Shown here in pieces: positions 27,486-33,500 of a stretch of 40,229 bases of DNA. Position 1 is the first letter of the stretch. Each line of letters begins with the position of its first letter. The position numbers and the translations under genes are program-made. Source of the DNA: an uncultured Treponema sp. (GTDB lineage: Bacteria; Spirochaetota; Spirochaetia; Treponematales; Treponemataceae); assembly GCA_937877515.1 (NCBI GenBank), contig CALFIX010000074.1, positions 1-40,229 of the forward strand, written 5' to 3'. The notes below the pieces were generated by a model. The model searched no databases, was not told the origin of the DNA, and saw only the letters and a program-made list of their open reading frames with translations.

Positions 27486-28180
27486 TTTTTTATCACCAAA
27501 AAGAGACCCAGACATAAAACAAAAATTAAACAAAACAAAACAGAAAATAAAATGTCACGGGCTTTTATTTTTATAGGCTTATAAATGCCGGGTTTTATTT
27601 CTTCTGCAACAAAGGCTCTGGTTTCTACAGAAAGTGCAAGTGTATCAGAAATATTTACAAGGCGCACAATAAGGGGAATTAAAAAAGCTCTGTATAAAAC
27701 TTTTGGCCTCCACAAAGAGACAGCGCCTCTAGTTTTCATGGCATTTCGTATCTGCTTTATTTCGCTAGAGAGAACAGGAATAAAGGTTAAAGTTATAAGC
27801 ATTCCAAGGGTAACAAGTCTTGGACAGCCTAGTTGTGTTAGGTTTCGTACTAGATTTACTGGTGGTAAAGAAAGTCCCGGAATAAATGCAAAAACAACAC
27901 CAGTTAGTCTAATTGCCATTTGAACGGTAAAGTTTATATTGCGGCTGCTTGCAAAATAGAATATGCATGAGAGTAGTGTAAGATAAATAATTAAAAACGG
28001 AATAAGATTAAGGCAGGTTTTAGTGTAGCCAAAGAAGCAAAGTAAAATAAATATGGTGCACAAAAACAGAATGCCAAAAATACTTTTTGCAAGTAAGAGT
28101 GCACCAATAAAAATTAAAAGAGAAGTTATTATAGAGACTAACGGATATAACGGATTTTTTATTTCAAATAAATCCATCAT
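27482..28180 (-). CDS. ECF transporter transmembrane component (EcfT)
   Basis: A 232-residue membrane protein with about five to six helices, forming the scaffold that couples the substrate-binding S component to the ATPases. The cytoplasmic coupling region carries NAMKTRGA and, later, SVETRAFVAEE; these match the two short A-R-G-like motifs of EcfT proteins, with Thr in place of the usual Ala in each. It starts at an ATG overlapping the S-component stop codon (ATGA); a second in-frame ATG follows directly. It ends by overlapping the ATPase start. Position and motifs make the assignment secure; nothing in it shows the substrate. Confidence 0.88.
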   Translation of the reverse strand: MMDLFEIKNPLYPLVSIITSLLIFIGALLLAKSIFGILFLCTIFILLCFFGYTKTCLNLIPFLIIYLTLLSCIFYFASSRNINFTVQMAIRLTGVVFAFIPGLSLPPVNLVRNLTQLGCPRLVTLGMLITLTFIPVLSSEIKQIRNAMKTRGAVSLWRPKVLYRAFLIPLIVRLVNISDTLALSVETRAFVAEEIKPGIYKPIKIKARDILFSVLFCLIFVLCLGLFLVIKK

Positions 28181-28731
28181 TTTAAAACGCCAGCTTTGGA
28201 AAGTTCTTTAGAAATCTTTATTCCTAAAAAAGAACCCACGCAGCTTACTAGAATAGAAGATAGTACAAAAACTAAAGCTAAAATCTGAAAACCGTCAGCA
28301 AAGAAAAGGTCAAACATTTCTTTAGAAAACAACCTGTAGTAGAGTGCGTTAAAAGGCAGGGTTGCCGGTATAAATAAAGCTGCACTTAAAAAGATTGCCA
28401 GGTTATTTTTGTAGCCCTTAAAAATCAAAAGCATGAATGTTTCTAAAATAAGACCTGTAAGAACGCTAGAAACAAACATTACAGGAGCCATAAAAAGTTC
28501 AAAAAGTCCTGTAAAAAGAGCAAAAAATAGGAGAGTACCAGGTTTTCTTACCTTGTAAAGGGCTACAGCGGGGAAAAGAGAAAACTGCAGTGCGGTTACA
28601 AGCTGAGCCAGGCCAAAAATGTAAATATGGCTTACAATTGCCATAACTGCAGCAGAGCAAAGGGCTACCGCAGAAATAATTGCTAAAAAAACAATGTCTT
28701 TTACTGTAAATTTCTGAAAAATCTCGTTCAT
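28177..28731 (-). CDS. ECF transporter substrate-binding S component, possibly YkoE-like
   Basis: A 184-residue very hydrophobic protein with about five to six membrane helices, first gene of an S-T-ATPase operon. Gene order and the fused ATPase resemble the thiamine-precursor system ykoEDC. The protein also has an RKPG turn after the second or third helix and an AGVLK C-terminus, which recall YkoE. This resemblance is from memory and weak, so the vitamin (thiamine/HMP or another) is unresolved. No riboswitch is expected: the predicted transcript begins at the start codon, leaving no leader. The operon diverges from flaB. Confidence 0.75.
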   Translation of the reverse strand: MNEIFQKFTVKDIVFLAIISAVALCSAAVMAIVSHIYIFGLAQLVTALQFSLFPAVALYKVRKPGTLLFFALFTGLFELFMAPVMFVSSVLTGLILETFMLLIFKGYKNNLAIFLSAALFIPATLPFNALYYRLFSKEMFDLFFADGFQILALVFVLSSILVSCVGSFLGIKISKELSKAGVLK

Positions 28732-28738
28732 GCGGGTT

Positions 28739-28767
28739 AGTTTACAGTAACTTTAAACTTTTTGCAA
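28739..28767 (-). promoter_or_regulatory. Promoter of leaderless ECF operon
   Basis: Read on the minus strand: TTGCAA (28767-28762), 17-bp spacer, TAAACT (28744-28739), then 7 nt to the ATG at 28731. No purine-rich ribosome site. It lies back to back with the sigma-28-type flaB promoter, 18 bp away. Confidence 0.6.
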
Positions 28768-28785
28768 ATTTTTGTAAAAAAAAGC

Positions 28786-28812
28786 TAAAGTAAAAAAATG
28801 GTACTCCGACAA
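28786..28812 (+). promoter_or_regulatory. Sigma-28-type promoter of flaB
   Basis: TAAAGTAA (28786-28793), 11-bp spacer, TCCGACAA (28805-28812). This fits the flagellar sigma-28 consensus TAAAGTTT-N11-GCCGATAA at 6 of 8 positions in each box. Class B flagellin genes of spirochaetes are known to use such promoters. Confidence 0.85.
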
Positions 28813-28818
28813 TCTTAT

Positions 28819-28898
28819 TGTAGGGTGGAAAACCCGGGGGACAGCAAACATAGTATGTGTTTGCTCGAAATCCTTAAATTGATTAGAGGAGATACACT
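28819..28898 (+). promoter_or_regulatory. Structured flaB leader with CsrA-like GGA sites
   Basis: The predicted leader is about 80 nt. Hairpin 1 is GGGT-GGAAA-ACCC (28823-28835), with GGA in the loop. A GGA follows at 28839-28841. Hairpin 2 pairs GCAAACA (28844-28850) with TGTTTGC (28858-28864). The ribosome site AGAGGAG (28885-28891) contains a third GGA. A loop GGA plus a GGA in the ribosome site is the usual layout of a CsrA repression target, as known for flagellin mRNAs of other bacteria. CsrA binding here is inference. Confidence 0.5.
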
Positions 28899-29759
28899 AT
28901 GGTTATCAATCACAACATGAGTGCTATGTTTGCACAGCGTTCTGAAGGAATTACCGAAGTAAGCCATCAGAAAAACATGGAAAAACTTTCTAGTGGTATG
29001 AAGATTAACCGTGCAGGCGACGACGCTTCTGGTCTTGCAGTATCAGAAAAAATGCGTTCTCAGATTCGCGGTTTAAATCAGGCTTCAACAAACGCTAAGA
29101 ATGGTATTTCTTTCATCCAGACAACTGAAGGATATCTTCAGGAAACAGAAGATATCGTACAGCGCATTCGTGAACTTGCAATCCAGTCATCTAACGGAAT
29201 TTACTCTGATGAAGACCGCGAAATGATTCAGGTTGAAGTTTCTTCACTTATTGCAGAAGTAGACCGCATTGCATCTGCTGCACAGTTCAACGGTATGAAC
29301 ATGCTTACAGGACGCTTTGCTCGCCCAACAGGTGAAAACAATGTTACTGCTTCTATGTGGCTCCACATTGGTGCAAACATGGACCAAAGAACACAGGTTT
29401 ACATCGGAACAATGAGTGCTTCTGCTCTTGGTCTCCGCAGCGTTGGAACAGAAGAGATTATGACTCTTGGTACTCCAGACGAAGCAAACCGTGCAATCGG
29501 TACACTCGACGAAGCTATCAAGAAGATTAACAAACAGCGTGCAGACCTTGGTGCATACCAGAACCGTCTTGAAAAGACAGTTGAAGGTCTTGATGTTGGT
29601 GCTGAAAACCTTCAGGCTTCTGAAAGCCGCATCCGTGATACAGATATGGCTAAGGAAATTGTTGAAAGCACAAAGAATCAGGTTCTTGAACAGGCCGGAA
29701 CAGCAATGCTCGCTCAGGCTAACCAGCAGAGCCAGACAGTACTTTCTCTTCTTCAGTAG
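28899..29759 (+). CDS. flaB: Flagellin, class B core protein of periplasmic flagella
   Basis: A 286-residue flagellin of the size usual for spirochaete FlaB. The N-terminal D0/D1 helices (MVINHNMSAMFAQR, KLSSGMKINRAGDDASGLAVSEKMR) and the C-terminal helices (ESRIRDTDMAKE, ANQQSQTVLSLLQ) are well conserved. The middle is short, with no outer variable D2/D3 domains, as expected for a filament core lying in the periplasm. No signal peptide, consistent with export by the flagellar type III apparatus. Ribosome site AGAGGAG lies 7 nt before the ATG. It has its own sigma-28-type promoter and terminator, so it is monocistronic. Codon usage looks more C-ending (AAC, ATC, GAC) than in most neighbours, as expected for a highly expressed gene. 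Which flaB paralogue it is cannot be told here. Confidence 0.97.
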   Translation: MVINHNMSAMFAQRSEGITEVSHQKNMEKLSSGMKINRAGDDASGLAVSEKMRSQIRGLNQASTNAKNGISFIQTTEGYLQETEDIVQRIRELAIQSSNGIYSDEDREMIQVEVSSLIAEVDRIASAAQFNGMNMLTGRFARPTGENNVTASMWLHIGANMDQRTQVYIGTMSASALGLRSVGTEEIMTLGTPDEANRAIGTLDEAIKKINKQRADLGAYQNRLEKTVEGLDVGAENLQASESRIRDTDMAKEIVESTKNQVLEQAGTAMLAQANQQSQTVLSLLQ

Positions 29760-29777
29760 AAGAAAGCCTTATAAACT

Positions 29778-29790
29778 CCCGCAGTGCGGG
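29778..29790 (+). other. Small GC hairpin before the flaB terminator
   Basis: CCCGC-AGT-GCGGG (29778-29790) forms a five-pair hairpin in the flaB 3' region, about 10 bp before the main terminator stem. It has no T-run and may stabilise the mRNA 3' end. Confidence 0.5.
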
Positions 29791-29798
29791 TAAAGTAA

Positions 29799-29834
29799 AA
29801 GAGCTGCCCACTTTTGGACAGCTCTCTTTTTTTT
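29799..29834 (+). terminator. Rho-independent terminator of flaB
   Basis: AGAGCTG (29800-29806) pairs with CAGCTCT (29819-29825), followed by eight T at 29827-29834. It lies between flaB and the 3' end of the convergent solute-binding protein gene. Confidence 0.9.
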
Positions 29835-29845
29835 AAAGCAGACAA

Positions 29846-31105
29846 TTAAAGTTTTAGAATATATTCTTTAAAAAGCTCTGCCCAAAGCTGCTTTTCTTTT
29901 TGAGTTGTAAATACCGCATCTGGTAACGGTGTTAGAGGAACAGAAGAAGCTGCAACCCAGAATCGTGCGTCATCAGACTGTCTGTCCGGAGTTTTTGCAT
30001 TTGCACTCAGCGGGGCAAGTCCTGTGCTGCGAGACATGGCTTCCTGATAAATATTTTGTGTTAAAGCTTCTGTTGCACTTAAGGCAGCACTGTTTTTAGA
30101 AACTGCAACTGCGCATATTACAGGAGCTGTTAAAGCCCTGCCGCTTAGAGTTTTGAATGCAGGAAAGAAAGGTGACTTCTGCTTATTTGCTCCGGGGAGC
30201 GTTTCGTAGAGTGCCCTGGTTGTAGAATCTATGTCTTGCTCTCTATGCTCTGTTAAAGTCATAAAAACTATACCTGTCTGTTTTGTAGTCATAAAGCCGT
30301 CTAAGTCTTCTTTTGTAAAATTAAAAACTTCACGTGTTATAAGTCCTTCCCTAAGCCAGCGAGAAAGAATATGTGTCGCAGCATACATCGGAGCTTCCGG
30401 ACTTTCACAAAGCTTTTTTATTGTCTGGCTTGTGTCCTCATTTTGTTCAATAGAATCTTGAATAATTTTATAAGCTTTTAAAACACTTTCAGAACCGTTG
30501 TAGCTTTCTGTTAATGCACCTAGTAAAGTTAAAAAAGAGTCTGAGTCTTTACCTGCAAAAGTTATAGGTATTGAAACGAAAGCTTCTTTTATTGACTTTG
30601 CAAACTCTTCCAAATCCTTCCATGTAGTAGGTTCTTCAATTTTTACAGTTTTCAATAGTTTTGTATTTATGTCTATTTCGTAACTGTCCAGTAAAATCGG
30701 TAGTTGAATAATGTTTCTGTTAGAATCTGTAACTGCTTTTCCACGCATGGAAGAAATATAGTTACTTAAATCGGCAGAAGGAAAACTATAGTTTTTAAAT
30801 TTTCCCTCGCATAAAGAATCTGCATTTTTACCCATTCTGGTAAAAACAATATCTGTTTTTTTAGGAAGTGCTTTTAAGAGAGCTTCTTCGTTAGAAAGCG
30901 AAACAGAAGATATTTTTGCATCCGGGCTTGCCTTTTGTAAAGCTTCTAAAATAGCTGTTTCCTGTTTACCTGTTAAGTCATAAAAGGCAACAGTAAAACT
31001 TTGAGCTCTTTTTTTAGGAAGGCATAAAAGTACAATAAACAAAGCTGTAATGGCACATGCAATTATAATAACCGTGGTAAGTGTAATTTTTTTTGTTTTA
31101 GTCAT
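29846..31105 (-). CDS. Extracellular solute-binding protein, family 1-like, membrane anchored
   Basis: A 419-residue protein with an N-terminal hydrophobic anchor (residues ~9-28), followed by KKRAQ and a periplasmic-binding-protein fold. The segment LPILLDSYEIDINTKLL followed by EEPTTWKDLEEFAKSI is the typical sugar-binding (family 1) pattern in which a Trp-x-Asp/Glu-Leu element follows a Lys/Pro-rich turn. The end of the anchor has LLC29, but the residues before it fit a lipobox poorly, so a membrane anchor is preferred. No permease or ATPase genes lie nearby; it may be an orphan receptor or a sensor partner of the divergent HD-GYP-like protein. No Shine-Dalgarno sequence; the -10 ends 6 nt before the ATG. 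Confidence 0.75.
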   Translation of the reverse strand: MTKTKKITLTTVIIIACAITALFIVLLCLPKKRAQSFTVAFYDLTGKQETAILEALQKASPDAKISSVSLSNEEALLKALPKKTDIVFTRMGKNADSLCEGKFKNYSFPSADLSNYISSMRGKAVTDSNRNIIQLPILLDSYEIDINTKLLKTVKIEEPTTWKDLEEFAKSIKEAFVSIPITFAGKDSDSFLTLLGALTESYNGSESVLKAYKIIQDSIEQNEDTSQTIKKLCESPEAPMYAATHILSRWLREGLITREVFNFTKEDLDGFMTTKQTGIVFMTLTEHREQDIDSTTRALYETLPGANKQKSPFFPAFKTLSGRALTAPVICAVAVSKNSAALSATEALTQNIYQEAMSRSTGLAPLSANAKTPDRQSDDARFWVAASSVPLTPLPDAVFTTQKEKQLWAELFKEYILKL

Positions 31106-31111
31106 ACTTAA

Positions 31112-31141
31112 ACTCTAACACATTAACATTGAAATCTTCAA
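31112..31141 (-). promoter_or_regulatory. Promoter of leaderless solute-binding protein gene
   Basis: On the minus strand: TTGAAG (31141-31136), 18-bp spacer, extended -10 TG-T-TAGAGT (hexamer 31117-31112), then 6 nt to the ATG at 31105. Its -35 lies one base from the -35 of the divergent gene. Confidence 0.6.
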
Positions 31142-31158
31142 TAACTTTATGGTATATT
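31129..31158 (+). promoter_or_regulatory. Promoter of leaderless HD-GYP-like gene
   Basis: TTGAAA (31129-31134), 18-bp spacer, extended -10 TG-G-TATATT (hexamer 31153-31158), then 7 nt to the ATG at 31166. It overlaps the divergent promoter, so both cannot be occupied by polymerase at once. Confidence 0.65.
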
Positions 31159-31165
31159 CTTTTAT

Positions 31166-32047
31166 ATGCAAGATATGGATAGTGGTCTTTCTGAGATGAC
31201 CACAGACCTTAAGTCTACCTTTACAGATTTAATTTCTGGCTTTTCTTTGGGAGACGGTTCTGCAGATTTTAAGAAGCTTATTGTTATAGCAGTTCTCATA
31301 CTTTTAGTTTTACTGGTTCTTTTTATTGTGCATTTAATTATTCAGGGCGTGAATAACAGAAAAATCAACAAAATGCAGAATGAGCATTTTAAAGAAACGT
31401 TAAATCTTATAAGCCGCTTTCAAAATTCAAATTACAAAAATAACACAGAAAATAAAGACCATGTTCTGCAGGGAGAATTTAATTTAAGTCAAAATCAAAT
31501 TGAAGAACTTTCGCATAAATGTCAAAAGCTTGGCGAACGCATAGACGAATACACTGACCGTCCAAATAACTCAAAAAACATAAGCGAACTTGTTTATAAG
31601 GTTTCGCTGGCATTGGGGCTTGATTCTTCAGTGGCTTCCCTTTACTTCTGTATTTCCTTGGTTTATGACGCAGGATTTTTAGATTTACCAGAAGACTTGT
31701 TCCGCATAGAAATTCTAAACGCAAAAGAAAAAAAACTTATTAAAACGCATGTCTTACGCGGCATGGGTTACTACGATTTTGTCCCAGAAGAATGTAAAGA
31801 ACTTTTTACACTAGCTTCCATGCTTCACCACGAAAACATAAATGGCACTGGCTACCCGGAAGGCCTTAGAGGCGAAAGCATTCCTCAGATAGCCCGCATC
31901 TTACACGTTGTAGAAAGTTATGTCTCCCTTGTAAGTCATAGACGTTACCATCCTTTACGCGACAAAATAAGTGCAGTAAAAGAACTCCGAATGCAGCCGG
32001 GCATTTACGACATGGACATAATAGATGCCCTAGAAAGTGTAATGTAA
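31166..32047 (+). CDS. Membrane-anchored degenerate HD-GYP domain protein
   Basis: A 293-residue protein with one membrane helix (~37-60), a linker with coiled-coil character (~63-130), and an HD-GYP-like domain (~138-290). The half-signature HHE (221-223) plus NGTGYP (226-231) and the LRGESIPQIARIL segment are well kept. The metal-binding HD pair is replaced by Y167-D168, and the later Asp of the usual D-x-Y-D-A element is E250-S-Y-V-S. Cyclic-di-GMP hydrolysis is therefore doubtful; binding or signalling without catalysis is more likely. It is divergent from the solute-binding protein gene, with overlapping promoters, and could form a sensing pair with it; that is inference. Confidence 0.8.
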   Translation: MQDMDSGLSEMTTDLKSTFTDLISGFSLGDGSADFKKLIVIAVLILLVLLVLFIVHLIIQGVNNRKINKMQNEHFKETLNLISRFQNSNYKNNTENKDHVLQGEFNLSQNQIEELSHKCQKLGERIDEYTDRPNNSKNISELVYKVSLALGLDSSVASLYFCISLVYDAGFLDLPEDLFRIEILNAKEKKLIKTHVLRGMGYYDFVPEECKELFTLASMLHHENINGTGYPEGLRGESIPQIARILHVVESYVSLVSHRRYHPLRDKISAVKELRMQPGIYDMDIIDALESVM

Positions 32048-32068
32048 AACTTATTGTTATAAAACCAC

Positions 32069-32097
32069 TTGTCAACTCTTTTACAATTTGCTACACT
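32069..32097 (+). promoter_or_regulatory. Sigma-70-type promoter of the EIIC permease gene
   Basis: TTGTCA (32069-32074), 17-bp spacer, TACACT (32092-32097). The start of transcription would fall near 32104, giving a leader of about 155 nt before the ATG at 32259. Confidence 0.7.
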
Positions 32098-32103
32098 CCG
32101 CTC

Positions 32104-32258
32104 ACATAGATAGTATGTTTGCGATGAACGGCGGCAGAATGAGGTGTCAGTCTCTAAAATAACACGCACTGCCTAATGGGCTTACGATGTCCCAAATGAC
32201 CACATCACCAAATACGTCAATCCCCAATTACATTTTTATTTTTCTCTTGGAGGAACGT
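32104..32258 (+). promoter_or_regulatory. Long structured 5' leader, riboswitch candidate
   Basis: A leader of about 155 nt. GGCAG (32133-32137) pairs with CTGCC (32169-32173) and encloses GTGT (32144-32147) with ACAC (32162-32165). A second hairpin is TGGG (32177-32180) with CCCA (32191-32194). The ribosome site GGAGG lies close to the ATG at 32259. I do not recognise a known riboswitch class and see no terminator hairpin in the leader, so any control would act on translation. Confidence 0.4.
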
Positions 32259-33323
32259 ATGAACAAGTACGTTAAGCGTTATTTAATTGACGCTCTCGGT
32301 GGAATGGCTCAGGGACTTTTTGCCTCTCTGCTGGTTGGAACAATTGTAAAGACTTTAGGTCAGCTTTTGTTAAAGATTAATGTAAATCCGGTTTTTCAGT
32401 TTTTTGTAGACGCCGGAAACTTTGCAGGCGACGCTCATGTTGTTGGAGCAGCAATGGCTGTTGCCATAGGACACGCAATGGGTGCTCCTGCCTTAGTTCT
32501 CTTTTCTCTTGCAGCTGTAGGTTCAGCATGTAACGTATTAGGAAAAGCAGGTGGTCCTCTTGCGGTTTTAGTTATTGCAATTATTGCCTGTGAACTTGGA
32601 AACCTGGTTTCTAAAAAAACAAAAGTAGATATTTTAGTAACACCTCTTGTAACACTTTTAAGCGGAGCCCTGCTTGCCGTGTTGACTGCAAAGTGGATAG
32701 GACTTGCTGCAAGCTCAATAGGAAGCTTTATTGTCTGGTCAACAAAGTTACATCCATTTGTAATGGGTATAATCGTAAGCGTAGTAATGGGAATGGTTTT
32801 AACACTTCCAATCAGCTCTGCAGCAATTTGTGCTGCCTTCGGACTTGTTGGTCTGGCAGGTGGAGCTGCTGTTGCAGGTTGCAGTGCAAACATGATTGGA
32901 TTTGCTGTAATGAGCTTTTATGAAAACCGCTGGGGTGGTCTTGTTTCTCAGGGACTAGGAACAAGTATGCTTCAGATGCCAAACATTGTAAAAAATCCAC
33001 GTATATGGCTTCCTGTTATTTTAACTTCTGCAATTACCGGCCCGATTTCTACCTGCCTGTTTAAGCTGGAAATGAATGGTGCTGCAGTCAGTTCTGGAAT
33101 GGGAACATGCGGCTTTGTAGGCCAGATTGGAATGATAACCGGCTGGTACGATCCAAGTGAAGCAGCACTTTTGCATGGAGCTGCGGCAATTACTCCAGGC
33201 GTTCGCGAATGGGTTGGACTAATTTTAATAAGCTTTGTTTTGCCTGCTGTCTTAAGCTGGGCTTTCGGGCTTTTGTTTAGAAAGCTTGGCTGGATAAAAG
33301 AAGGAGATTTAACTTTAGAGTAG
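32259..33323 (+). CDS. PTS EIIC-type sugar permease, PfoR-like
   Basis: A 355-residue, very hydrophobic Gly/Ala-rich protein with roughly nine to ten membrane segments. It matches my knowledge of the PTS_EIIC_2/PfoR family (IGHAMGAPALVLFSLAAVGSA, NPRIWLPVILTSAITGPISTCLF, GMGTCGFVGQIG, HGAAAITPGVREW). The phosphorylated EIIA and EIIB partners are not in this window, so transport through the PTS is unproven; PfoR-like proteins are often orphan. The frame is open upstream to 32187, but ATG 32259 has a strong ribosome site (TTGGAGGAACGT) and gives a normal N-terminus. The gene has its own promoter and a long structured leader. Confidence 0.88.
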   Translation: MNKYVKRYLIDALGGMAQGLFASLLVGTIVKTLGQLLLKINVNPVFQFFVDAGNFAGDAHVVGAAMAVAIGHAMGAPALVLFSLAAVGSACNVLGKAGGPLAVLVIAIIACELGNLVSKKTKVDILVTPLVTLLSGALLAVLTAKWIGLAASSIGSFIVWSTKLHPFVMGIIVSVVMGMVLTLPISSAAICAAFGLVGLAGGAAVAGCSANMIGFAVMSFYENRWGGLVSQGLGTSMLQMPNIVKNPRIWLPVILTSAITGPISTCLFKLEMNGAAVSSGMGTCGFVGQIGMITGWYDPSEAALLHGAAAITPGVREWVGLILISFVLPAVLSWAFGLLFRKLGWIKEGDLTLE

Positions 33324-33500
33324 AATTATCTTTTTTTGGGGGGTGGACGGCACCTTCTTTGATTGTGGGGTAAAGTTTAAACAATTCTACTTTATGCACT
33401 TACACACCCTGCTGCTACGGGTTCCGCTTTCGCTCCAATGCTTCACCTGCAAAAGCAGCTGAAGCATCAGGTCCTCCGCATCAGGCGTAGTTTTTTGTTT
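33324..33500. repeat. GC-rich intergenic element with strong hairpin between convergent genes
   Basis: The 177 bp between the EIIC and putP stops has no gene. Its right half (33405-33490) is far more GC-rich than its surroundings. A near-perfect hairpin at 33438-33467 pairs ATGCTTCA with TGAAGCAT, with one C-C mismatch and then CTGC-AAAA-GCAG. GCATCAGG occurs twice, separated by six bases. AGTAGAATT at the EIIC stop is repeated inverted as AATTCTACT at 33383-33391. It may terminate both convergent transcripts or be a copy of a dispersed intergenic repeat. Confidence 0.5.

Noticed and set aside
27486..27533. Longer ECF ATPase starting at 27533
   Set aside because: It would overlap the EcfT gene by 52 bp; the ATGA-coupled start at 27485 mirrors the S-T junction.
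32108..32122. Similarity of ATAGTATGTTTGC in the EIIC leader to ATAGTATGTGTTTGC in the flaB leader
   Set aside because: In flaB the segment is the loop and arm of a hairpin; the partner arm is missing in the EIIC leader. A 13-base near-match in AT-rich DNA is weak evidence of shared regulation.
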